NCBI RefSeq assembly: GCF_017591425.1
Contig: NW_024465777.1
Span: 2,108,001 to 2,172,000, forward strand
DNA length: 64,000 bases
Direction of reading: 5' to 3'
Source of the DNA: Ochotona curzoniae
Taxonomy: Eukaryota; Chordata; Mammalia; Lagomorpha; Ochotonidae
Positions within the stretch are counted from its first letter, which is position 1, and each line of letters begins with the position of its first letter. Of this stretch, positions 38,541 through 48,562 are shown piece after piece. Position numbers and translations under genes: made by a program. The notes beneath the pieces are model-generated. The model was given only the letters and a program-made list of their open reading frames with translations. It had not been told where the DNA came from and did not search any database.

Positions 38541-38806
38541 GCCCCGGTGCTTTGCACATTGATTTAGACTCCACTTGGGTGTGCAATTCCTTATCAGAGT
38601 GTTTGGATTTGGGTTCCTACTCTGCTTCTAATTCAGCTTTCTGCTAACATGCCTGGGAAGACAGCAGAAGATGGCCCAAGTATTAGGCCCTCTGCCTCAC
38701 AAATGAGAAACACAAGCGTTTCCAGCCCTTGGCTTTGGCTACCAGAGAGGTGAACCAGCAAATGGATCTGTCTCTCTGTCTCTTTTGCTCCATTTCTGTA
38801 CCTTTT
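38541..38806 (+). mobile_element. C-SINE, older type
   Basis: From GCCCCGGTGCTTTGCACATT to CTCCATTTCTGTACC; no A tail remains. Confidence 0.8.
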
Positions 38807-38810
38807 TTTC

Positions 38811-39134
38811 CTTAAAAATTTATTTATTTCTATTGGATAGACAGATTTACAGAGAAAAATAAAGGTAGAGAGGTCTTCCATTTGCTGGTTCACTCCCATA
38901 ATGGCTACAAAAGCTAGAGCTGAGCTAATTCAAACCCAGGAACCAGGAGTTTCTTCCAAGTCTCCCACATAGGTACTGGGTCCCAAGGACTTGGGCTTCA
39001 TCCTTCACTGCTTTTCCAGGTCCCATATTGGGAGCTGGATCAGAAATGGGGCAGCTGGGACAGGAACTAGTACTCATAAGGGATGCTGGAGCCGCAGGAA
39101 GGAAGATTAGCCTGTTGAGCCACCACACCAGCCC
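38811..39134 (-). mobile_element. C-SINE, older type
   Basis: A minus copy from AAAAATTTATTTATTTCTAT to CCACCACACCAGCCCC. Confidence 0.9.
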
Positions 39135-39139
39135 CAGCT

Positions 39140-39243
39140 CTGTGACTTTAAAAGAAGGAATGAGTGGTGGAATTCCAGAGCCTATGGAACTGTGTCACAT
39201 AATGCAATGTAATTAATTAAAAAAAAAAGAAGAAGAAGAAGAA
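39140..39243 (+). mobile_element. Lagomorph L1 3' terminus with A/GAA tail
   Basis: GAACTGTGTCACATAATGCA followed by ATGTAATTAATTAAAAA and a GAA-repeat tail is the end I associate with lagomorph L1. Confidence 0.65.
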
Positions 39244-40457
39244 GGAATGAAAATAAAGAGAACACAATAAACACAATAAACACTCACAAGACTTAGGCTC
39301 CTTCCTGGCAGGGCTTTTCTGTCTTACGCTGTGCCATGTCTGGGAACTGGGTGGCTAGTGCTGTGGCTGTGTCAGCCTGGCCCGCCTGAGCAGCACCCAT
39401 CCCTTGGGAGCGACTTAGAAACACAGCCCTGCAGGTGCACTGCGACCCACTGAGCCGTGAACTGCGGTCAAGGCAAGCCCAACAACCTGTCCCCAGACAA
39501 GCTCTGCAGACGATTCTGATGTCACAGCCAGCCTGGCACCAGGGCTTGAGAGTGCCTCTTTCGGTGACCGTCCCCAGCCATCGGCCATCAAGGCCCTGAA
39601 GTTGACAGCCAGGGCTTCCCCAGCAGCTCATAGACACGGGCACACAGCACAGGTTAAAAACTGGGATGCCAATGAATGAAGAGCCTTTGGGTCCTTTTTA
39701 CGGTTTTAAGTCACTTGAGCGTCCCAAACTTCCCTCTGATGGAAGGCTCAAAGGGACAAATGCAAAGAAGCAGGACGAGGAAGATCCCAGTGCTGGGTGA
39801 CAGAAATGCACGGGGAGCCTGCCGGGGACCGAGCAGGCTGACACACACCATGGCTGGCCACGGAAAGACGAAGCAAACCCTTAACGCAAGCGAGCACCAC
39901 CGGCACACACGGAGCAGCGCCATGACCTTGGGTCCACGGCCTTGGCTCAGCCCTGTGGGAGGGGCCATTGCACAGCCCTGGGCCGACGGGGACTGTTGGC
40001 TGGCGTGTGTCTCCCTGCTTTTGCCAGTGTCATCAGCATGCGGCTGGCTTGCAGATGTGGTGCTGCGCTCCTGTTGCTGAAGGCTCATGGTGCAGGCTGA
40101 CACTTGCAGTAGCTGACTACGTCCCGCTGGGGAATGTCAGCTTCTCCGGGGGTTTTCCCTTTGCAGGGTTGGGCACCTGGATTTTCCCTGTGCTTGCTGA
40201 ATGGAGGCAGGTAGGTGCATAACTCCTTTCGTGCCCCTTCCGGGGCTCAGCATTTCTGATCTGCCTGGGTGTTAGCAGACACCCCGTGTTTTTAATGAGC
40301 ACTCAGATTCCTGGCCAGCTTCCCCAAAGTAGCATGTCTGTTGCACACCTGGGAAAGCTTGGAATTTTACAGTGAAAGTGCTGCTAACATCCTTGTATTC
40401 CTGGATTCATCCAGCTAGGCGGGGGTTTCATCTTTTACAAGACTCTATTGGACTGAT

Positions 40458-40758
40458 ATTTTTCTTTTGTTTACTTTTTTTTGGAAAGTCAGATATACAG
40501 AGAGGAGGAGAGACAGAGAAGGTCTTCCATCTGATGAATCACTCCCCAAGTGGCTGCAATGGCCAGAGCTGCGCCAATCTGAAACCAGGAGCCAGGAGCC
40601 TCTCCCGGGTCGCCCACATGGGTGCAGGGTCCCAAAACACTGCGCCATCCTTGACTGTTTTTCCAGGCTGCAAGGAGGGAGCTGGATGGGAAGTGGAGCT
40701 GCTGGGATTAGAACCAGTGCCCATATGGGATCCCAGGCTTGCAAGGCAAGGACTTTAG
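40458..40758 (-). mobile_element. C-SINE, young type, 5'-truncated
   Basis: The minus copy stops at CAAGGCAAGGACTTTAG without the head. The duplication CTCTATTGGACTGAT at 40443-40457 and 40759-40773 shows that the truncation happened on insertion. Confidence 0.95.
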
Positions 40759-41171
40759 CTCTATTGGACTGATTTTTATGGAGGGTATCTGCCCCCTGTT
40801 AAAAGCCTTACTCTGTAATTTCCTTGTCTTGCACTGTCCTTGCCTGGGTCTGTGGTCAAGGTTGTCTGGCCTCTGAATGTAAATTGGATGATTTTCCCTT
40901 ATTTTCCATTCCCTGAAAAATGTAGAAGCTCAAGGTTAAGGTTTTACTGAAGTCTTCCTGTAAAACTATTTGGCTCTGACCCCATTGGAGGCCAGACGGT
41001 TCTAAATGCCAATTCAAGTTAGTAAATGACTTGGGTTTCTTTTTGTGGCAACTGAGGTAAATCCACTGTTGTCCGTAGTAGTGTCCCTTTCACGTGTGTT
41101 AATAGCTCCGCCTCTCTTTGGCTGCAACACCTGGAAACTTTTTTTAAAAAATGTCTGCCTCTATAATTCTT

Positions 41172-41435
41172 TTTAATTTTAGCATTTAGTTATTTATTTG
41201 AAAATCAGAGAGAGAGAGACCCTCCATCAACTGGACACTCTCCGTGTGGCTGTAATGACCAGAGCTGAGCTAGGTTGAATCCAGAAGCCTCCTCCTGGTC
41301 TCCCATGTGGGTGCCTCTTTTGCTTCTCTTCCCAGGCATGTATCAGAGAGCTGGATGGGAAGTGGGGCAGCCAGGACATGAACTGGCATGGAATGCCGGT
41401 CACAGAAGTCATTTGGGATGCCAGTCGCAGGCAGC
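41172..41435 (-). mobile_element. C-SINE, older type
   Basis: A minus copy from TAGTTATTTATTTGAAAATC to GAATGCCGGTCACAGAAG, partly deleted. Confidence 0.75.
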
Positions 41436-41624
41436 AGCTACCTCTGCAACTGCACAAAATCTGGGATTTTTTTTTTTTAACATCTTGGAAGTACGTTTTC
41501 CATATCATAAAATTCAAACAAGCTTCACCTGTGTCTGGTGTATAATGCAATGACCTATAGAAATGTTATCAACCACAACCATTACTGTGAATCTGTTTAG
41601 GGGCAGAGGTTAAGGGGGCACACA

Positions 41625-41957
41625 GGGGCCTGGCGCAATAGCCTAGTGGCTAAGGTCCTCACCTTGCATGCATGCACCAGGATCCCATATTGGTGCCAGT
41701 TCTTGTTCCGGGCTGCCCCACTTCCCATCCAGCTCCCTGCTTGTGGCCTGGGAAACCAGTCGAGGACGGCCCTAAGCTTTAGCACCCTGCATCCGTGTGA
41801 GAGACCCAGAAGAAGCTCCTAGCTCCTGGCTGCAGATTGGCTCAGCTCCAGCCATTGTGTCCACATAGAGTGAAACAGCAAATGTACAAATGTAAGATCT
41901 GTCTGTCTCTCCTTCTCTTTGTAAATCTGCCTTCCAGTAAGAATAAATAAATCTTCA

Positions 41958-41985
<28 letters not shown>
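41625..41985 (+). mobile_element. C-SINE, young type
   Basis: The head is GGGGCCTGGCGCAATAGCCT; there is an A tail of about 25 bases and a short duplication GGCACACAG on both sides. Confidence 0.93.
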
Positions 41986-41988
<3 letters not shown>

Positions 41989-42317
41989 AGGCACACAGCC
42001 CACGTCAGAGTTCCTGGGTTCATTGACCAGCCCTGACTTTGGACACCAGCTCCTTGCCAGCGCAGACCCTGGGGGAGGCTGCTGGTGATAACTGACTCGG
42101 TAACTGGGCTGTGCCAACCACACGGGAGTCCCGGGATGAGTTCCCAGCTCCCATTTTCTCCACAGCCTCGTCAGCACGTGCTACTTATTATTATTATTAT
42201 TTTTTAAGTTAATAGACATACTTTTGGTTTGCATTCATTTGTATATGTTCTTTCAAGAATTTTCTGTTCAAATTCTTTGTTCACTTTTACCTCGGAAAAC
42301 GTACGTGGAGATGCGAC

Positions 42318-42628
42318 TGGCATTATGGCATGGCACGATAAATCGGCCCTTGTGATGTGAGCATCCTATGTGGGCACTGGTTGGAGTCCTGATTGCTCTA
42401 CTTCCCATCCAGCTCCCTGATAATGTTCTTGGCAAAGCAGATAAATGCGCTTGGGCCCCTGCACCCACATGGGATACCCGGATGAAGCTCCTGACTCTGG
42501 AATCCTGGCTCCTGGCTTCAGCCTGGCCCAGCCCTGGACATTTTAGCCATCTGGGGGACTGGATCAGCAGATAGGCACTCCCCCTCTGTAATTCTGTCTT
42601 TCTAATAAAAGAAATAACTTTTAAAAAA
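42318..42628 (+). mobile_element. C-SINE, older type
   Basis: CTGGCATTATGGCATGGCAC through TCTAATAAAAGAAATAAC. Confidence 0.85.
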
Positions 42629-42654
42629 GAAAATGAAATCAGAAATAATAATAT

Positions 42655-42980
42655 GGATTTTTTTTTTTACTTATTTACATTATTTGGGAGGCAAACAGAA
42701 AGAGGACAACCTCCTTCTTGCTGGCTTGGTCCGCAAATGCCTGCAGTAATAAGGACTGCACTGGGTAGACACTGCGAGACAGGGCCTCAGCCAGGACCCC
42801 AGGTTGGGAGCAGAGACCCTAATACTGAGCCCTCACCTGCCTGTCCACAGGACGAGCAGCAACAGGCTTGATTCAGCAACAGAGCCGGACACGGGTTCAA
42901 GTATGGATATGTCCAGTATGGGGTGTGTCCCAGGCAGGGTCCTAACCGATAGGCCAGACGCTCACCCTGCTTTTCACTTT
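42655..42980 (-). mobile_element. C-SINE, older type
   Basis: TTACTTATTTACATTATTTG through AACCGATAGGCCAGACGCTC; diverged. Confidence 0.75.
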
Positions 42981-43135
42981 CTTGATGTTTTGTTTTTTTT
43001 TTTTTTTTTTTGGCATGAAGAAGTTTCTTCATTTTAATGAAGTTTAATTTATTTGTCTTTTCTTTTATTGCTGTGTTTCTGATGTCTCTTAAGAAGCTAG
43101 TGCCTAATTCAAGTTCACAAACACTTTATCCTCAG

Positions 43136-43376
43136 GCCAGTGTTGTGGCATAGCTAGTGAACTTGTTGCCAACACTAGCATCCCACGTGGGCACTGAGAA
43201 CCGGCTGTTGCATTTCTAGTCCAGCTCCCTGCTGGTGTAGAAAGCAGCAGATGGCGAGTGCTTGGGCTCCTGCATCTGTGCGAGCTCGTGGCTCTGCCGC
43301 AGTCATTGCGGCCATTCGGGAAATGAACCAGTAGATGGAAAATCTCTCTCTTCCTTTCTGTGTAACTCTTTCAAAT
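43136..43376 (+). mobile_element. C-SINE, older type
   Basis: The head GGCCAGTGTTGTGGCATAGC runs to TAACTCTTTCAAATAATT. Confidence 0.85.
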
Positions 43377-43732
43377 AATTTTATTATTATTGGAAAGACA
43401 GATTTTACAGAGAGAAATAGAGGCACAAAGAAAGATATTCAATTGGCTGGTTTACTCCCCGATGGCCACAACAGCTGGAGCTGAGTGAATCCAAAGCCCA
43501 AAACTGGAACCTCTTTTATTTATTTATTATTTATTTATTTTTATGGAGCCTCTTTTGGGTCTACACATGGATGCAGGGGCCCAAGGACTTGGATCATCTT
43601 TCAGTGTCTTCCTAGGCACACTAGCAGGGAGCTGAATCAGAAGTGGAATAGCCAGGACTCAAACCAGTGCCCATGCGGAAAGCCAGCATCGCAGGCAGAG
43701 TTTTCACCTAGTACACCATAGCTCCAAAACAC
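43377..43732 (-). mobile_element. C-SINE, older type, with T-rich insertion
   Basis: A minus copy from TTTTATTATTATTGGAAAG to ACACCATAGCTCC, broken by a TTTATTTATTATTTA stretch near 43516. Confidence 0.85.
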
Positions 43733-43834
43733 ACATTACACTTCACTTGAAGTACACAGCTCAAGTAATTGGGTCCCTGCCACCCATGGGGTTTTCTTGT
43801 CGCTTTTGTTAAAAATTTAATTAGCCATGGGGTG

Positions 43835-43960
43835 GCCACTGGCACAGCCATGTTTGTGATACCCACATTCCATGTCCTAGTATCTAGGGCTGAGTCCTGC
43901 CTCCACTCCTAGTGCAGCTCCCTGCTAATTCAGGGGCCATGGTTTCACCAGCACCTTATA
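43835..43960 (+). mobile_element. C-SINE 5' fragment
   Basis: GGGGTGGCCACTGGCACAGC followed by GATACCCACATTCC; the 3' half is missing. Confidence 0.6.
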
Positions 43961-43995
43961 GATGAAACCTTTAGCACAATATGTTGTTTTGAATA

Positions 43996-44285
43996 TTTAC
44001 CTAATTATTTATTAGCAGAGAGAGAGAGAGATCTTCCATCTGCTGGTTTACTCCTCAAATGTCTGCAGTGGCTGAGGCTGGGCCAGGCTGAAGCCAGGAA
44101 CCAGAAACTATACAAATCTCCCACTTGAGTATCAGGGGTCTAAATCCTTGGGTCAGCATCGCCTGCCCTCTCAGGGGCATTAGCAGGAAGCCGGATTAGA
44201 CATGGGACAGCTAGGACTTGAATCAACACTCCTGCTGGCTGCTGTTGCAAGAAGCAGCAGGTTAACGTGCTACTTGTCAAGCCCC
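43996..44285 (-). mobile_element. C-SINE, older type
   Basis: A minus copy from ATTTACCTAATTATTTATTA to TGCTACTTGTCAAGCCCC. Confidence 0.85.
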
Positions 44286-44599
44286 AAGTTTGATTTCTAT
44301 CTTTCTGAGGATCTGCTAAACTGAACATTGCCACCAACAGTGCGTGAGTTAGCTGGGAAACTCAGTACAGTGGTGGGATCGTCAAGCTGCAAGCATTTCC
44401 CAAGACCAGGATCTTCGAGGGAGGGTGATAGGTCCAGACACAATGCAAGGCTGGGTGAATGCTGCCCTTTCTGCCCCTTGTGGGTGTTAAACTAAGACCC
44501 CCATGTGGACCTGGATTTATCGTGGCTGTTGTTTAAACTGACTTCCGGTGTCAAGTTCAAGACCCTCTTGTTCAGCCTTCCATGATCTAACAGGCTCCC

Positions 44600-44800
44600 T
44601 GTGGAAGTGTTGGGTGGGCTCCGCTGCTGCCTGGAATGCTGGTGTTTCTTACAGGAATGCCTGGGTACAGGCCCCTGCTCCTTCCCTTCCCAACCAGCTT
44701 CCTGCCAGTGAATACCCTGCAAGGCAGCACATGATGGCTCAAGTAATTGGGTCCTTGCCACCCACGGGAAGACGTAAGTGGAATTCTGGGCTCCTAGCTT
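44600..44800 (+). mobile_element. C-SINE fragment
   Basis: CTGGAATGCTGGTGTTTCTT, then CAACCAGCTTCCTGCCAGTG and TGGCTCAAGTAATTGGGTCC; the tail is lost. Confidence 0.65.
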
Positions 44801-44849
44801 GATCTTCATCTGGTCCCTGAGCTCAGATAGGACTTTAAGTCCCAAGTCA

Positions 44850-45230
44850 TAATGAGTGGTACTGCTATGGCTTGGGTGCTACTTTGGGTGTTTCCTAAAG
44901 GCCCACGTGCTAAAGGCTTGGCCCCAAAGCCTTATGCCAATGGCACAAAGAGGAGAAACAGTGCAGTCAAGGTGCGTGGGGCCTTCGGGCAGCGATGGGA
45001 TCAGGTCTCAGGGTCAGGTCTCTGCGACTCCGTCATGGTGGCTTTATGAGACAGATGGACACATGCTCTCTGTGTGCTGAGTCTGGCGGCATGAGGATCA
45101 GTACTGGCTAAGGACTGTGCCAGCAAGAATGCCATCACCATGCCAACCACCAGGTTGCAAACCTCTTTCCCATCCTAAGGTATTTGTCTTAGCTCACTGC
45201 AGCAACAACAGCTGACTCATACAGGTAGTA
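44850..45230 (+). mobile_element. MaLR-like LTR remnant
   Basis: CTGCTATGGCTTGGGTGCTA near the start and GTATTTGTCTTAGCTCACTG, CAGCTGACTCATACAG at the end match the pattern of mammalian MaLR (MLT/MST-type) LTRs. The internal sequence is not coding. Confidence 0.5.
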
Positions 45231-45234
45231 AGAA

Positions 45235-45535
45235 GGCAGAAACCAACTTCACCGGGCAAGTGAGCCTAGGGGGAGGTACTGGGGGCACGCCCACAGAAGG
45301 TGGCTCTTGGGACAGGGTTAATGAGAAGCCAATGGGGCCCAGGGCTCTGCTTTTTGGCTCAACTCATGATCCATGATTCCTCCTCCATAGGTGGGCTCTG
45401 CTAACCTGCCTGCCATCCTGAGAGGCCAGTGGGGCGGATCTTGGTCTTGCACCGCCTGTATTATGAGCTAAAGACCACTCACCCAGCCAGTTTCTCTTAG
45501 GCATTTTGTCACAGTAGCAAAAAGCTGATGAATGT
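45235..45535 (+). mobile_element. Second MaLR-like LTR remnant
   Basis: The end GGCATTTTGTCACAGTAGCA followed by AAAAGCTGATGAA has the same terminal pattern as 44850-45230. The 5' part is diverged. Confidence 0.4.
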
Positions 45536-45759
45536 GCATGGAATGGAGATGGTTGGAGTGGGGGCAGGGCTGAGAAGCAGCCCAGGAAGACCCCAGGGTC
45601 CATTTGGTGGGGCTCGCAGCTCCGTGTCTCTGTGGTGAGATCTCAGATACGGCAAGAGCCAAGCGGGGAAATCAGCAAATTTCAAGTTCAGTCTGGGTAG
45701 CCACTCGCCTGTTTCTTCTGAGGCAGCCCAGACCCAGCCAGCCATGAACTTCAGAAAGT

Positions 45760-48269
45760 ATAAGACACCCAGAGTTAACATTTAATGCTTTTTTTTTTTT
45801 TTTTTAAATCACAACACAAGGCTTCTTAGGGCTTGGCAAGGCAGGATCCAGGGTGAAGCCAGGCAGGATGTAAATGACCCGTATGGAGGCCCGGCCCGGA
45901 ACCCTGGCTCCCTTGGCCCAACTTACCCAAAACAAATGTGCTAACACTTCCAACCTCTTCCCACCTAACAGCCAGCAAGCTGACCAGGCTGACTGCCATG
46001 GTCCCAAAGTTGCTTGTGGGAAATAGGGTCCCAGAAGGGACCTCAGGATACAACAAGGACCAGAAAGCTGCTTCCAAACAAACGCGCTAAGCCACACAGG
46101 CTGGAATGTGCAAGCTCTCACTAAGCTAAATACTTGCAGAACTGAGGCTTCACACACCGGGGTTAGGCTGTGACGTCAAGTCCATTCTCCCATTCCAAGC
46201 TCTACTCCCTCCTCCTCCCAGCGCTCTGCTTGGGGAGCCCCCAGCAGCTGGTGGAGGCACTCAGAGCAGGCCAGATCGCCATCTTAGATTTAATGCTACT
46301 GGCTTCCCTGGGGCCCCTCAGGACACAGAGGCTGCCAATGGGGCTGAGAAATTTCCTAACAGGAGTCATTTTCTTCAGAAAGAACCTGGCTTTCCTGCAG
46401 CCCCAGTTCAGTTTACATGGCACGCCCCCTCCACACACACAAAGGGAACCCCTGCTCGAAACACAGCCGTCATAGTGCGCATGTGACCCGGGAGGCTAAC
46501 AGTGGCCCGGCCAGGAGGCCCCACTTATTTCCCACACTGAGCCCGAGTGTGGCTGAGGATATGCGGGCCCTCAGCCAGGCAGGGTGCTTGCTGCCCAGGA
46601 GGGTAGAGGCAGCTGCTGTGTTTAGCCCAGAGGCTGGTCAAGGCACATGGGCAATGAGCTTGAACTTCACCACACTTGGGCATTAAACTTCTCCCAATGG
46701 GATCCACAGCCCTCTCCTCTAATTTGGTTGAAGGCAAAAGTTCCAGCCAGAGCCCAAGGCGAGAAGCTTTTAACACCTCTGTTCTCAGAGATGGACTTTG
46801 TCCACTGGACAGTACTGCCACCTGCAGTCCCACGGCCCCAGATGAAATGGCAAGCTGCACCTGTCTCCTGGGTAAGCTGGATCTGCAGGGGCCGGGAGAG
46901 GTTGAGGCACTGCGGTAAAGCTGAGACAATCAGTCCTGTTGGCACAGCAGGGACGGCTGAGACCTGCAGACCCTCCTGGGAGGAGGCAAACTTGGGCACC
47001 CAGGGGGTGAAGCCACTAACAAGGCAAACAAGACTGCCCACCCCCGCCACCTGCAGCTGGGCATCGGCTGCCACTTTAGTGGCTGTCAGTCAACTCAGGA
47101 GCTACCCTGTGGTGCCCACTTCATTGAAACCATATTAATGCTACAAACTTCACACAACAAAAGTGCTGCCCAGCTGAGTGCTGGGGGAATCCCGCATCCC
47201 TGAGGGTGGGTGGTGGGCCTCCTGGACCACCACCTCTGACTGGCACTCACCAGAAGGTACAGCCTTGGCTCAGCCCTGAGCGCCCTGCTGCCCTCAGTTG
47301 GACCACAGGGACAGGGTGGTCCCACCAGCCTGGAGGTGGGGGCAGGGGACAAGGACCAACCAGGACTTCCTTCAGAGGCCCCTTGCCCCGAAAAGGTGCC
47401 AAGAGCCTGCCTCCCTGTTACCTCCCACAGCCTGGTCTGCAGGGCACACCCCTCCCTATCACCTAACAGGCATTCCAGGGACCACAGGAGCGAAGACCAT
47501 CATGCCATCTCTGCTCTTGGGGGTCTGGGTGTGGGCTGGGGAAGGGGAGTCATCCCCCTCACACACATGGAAGCCCCAGATCCTCCCTGGCAGCTGCTGG
47601 CTTCATGGTGGCCCTGCCTCTTCCTCCAGGTCCTCGGTGTAAAGTGGCCACTGGCCCAGGCAGATCGGGAGGAGAGGTCTCTGGAGGGGGCTTTCAAAGG
47701 GGAGTGGGAAGGAGTGAGAAGGGAGCAGGTGAGAGGAACTCCATAGGAATGGGGCTCCTTAACTGGCTCTTCCCACTTCAACAGGCACCTCAGCGCCTTG
47801 TCAGGGGGTGGTCCCTGAAACCCCAGACTGGGGCTTGGCACTCATGAGGTTCGCCAGGTCTAAGTGCCATCAGTGTCCTGGCAGCCGGGCTGCAGTCCTG
47901 AATCCTGGTCCCCAACACGGGGGGTGGGGGGAGAAATAGCGAGGTGGCTCGAGCTCCAGGAAGAGCCTGTTTGAGGACAGGTGCTGCCAGAACCTAAACA
48001 CTCTCCCTGCTAAAACCCAGGGATGACAATCAAACTCAACCTGAAATAAATACAAGGGTGGCAGTGGGGGTTTCACCTGTCATCCCTCGTGAGGTCAGAG
48101 GTCAGAAGTCCACGCCTCCCTCAGGAAGGACAGATCCCACCCCCTGTGCCCACTTCACCCCCCAGCTGCCACATCACACCTCCCAAGAGGCTGTGCCCGT
48201 GCGGGCGGGAGGGGGCCCGTCAGTCTGATGTGAGGAGGTAGAGACGGGTGGGCCACCAGGGTGGGCCCC
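45760..48269 (-). other. E2F2: Probable E2F2 3' UTR with ATTAAA poly(A) signal
   Basis: About 2.5 kb after the stop codon is free of SINEs although SINEs crowd both sides. On the minus strand ATTAAA lies at 45786-45781, followed by a U/GU-rich stretch (TGTTAACTCTGGGTGTCT). Human E2F2 has a long 3' UTR of the same order. The end point is inferred; no transcript evidence is visible. Confidence 0.5.
45781..45786 (-). terminator. E2F2: Candidate poly(A) signal ATTAAA of E2F2
   Basis: TTTAAT on the plus strand reads ATTAAA on the minus strand, with a GU-rich element just downstream. No AATAAA on the minus strand was noticed between here and the stop codon. Confidence 0.4.
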
Positions 48270-48562
48270 TCAGTTAATCAGTAGATCCCCAAGGGCATAG
48301 GTGTCGAAGAGGTCACTGATGCCCTCACCCCCATCCAGGCTCCACAAGTAGTCATCCTGGTCCATGGGTGGGGAGAAGCTGATGAGCGGAGAGCTGCAGG
48401 TGAGGTCTGGGGCCAGGAACTGGTCCTCGGTCTGCTGCAGCAGTGGGTGCGACAGCTCCAACAGGCTGTCAGCGGCCTCCAAGGGGACAAGGGCCGGCAG
48501 TGGTGGTGGTGGCGGTGGTGATGGTGGCAGCGGCACATCCTGCTGGGGAATTGGTGCTGGCG
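48270..48562 (-). CDS. E2F2: E2F2 coding exon 7: transactivation and RB-binding tail, stop codon
   Basis: The acceptor TCCTCAG precedes CG of a split alanine codon, then [14 protein letters not shown] proline run follows, then [18 protein letters not shown] and the RB-binding tail [19 protein letters not shown], ending GDLLIN and TGA at 48272-48270. The run of CCN codons on the minus strand at 48501-48527 lengthens the linker by about ten residues over human. Confidence 0.97.

Larger units (their letters stand above)
32200..45760. other. Intergenic region between E2F2 3' end and ASAP3 promoter
   Basis: The region holds SINEs, an L1 3' end, LTR-like remnants and microsatellites. Stretches with nothing recognised are about 32250-33100, 34250-34780, 35200-35740, 36210-37070, 37180-37470, 37850-38140, 39250-40440 and 40780-41170. 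The 209-codon open frame at 36762-37391 resembles no family known to me. Confidence 0.7.
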
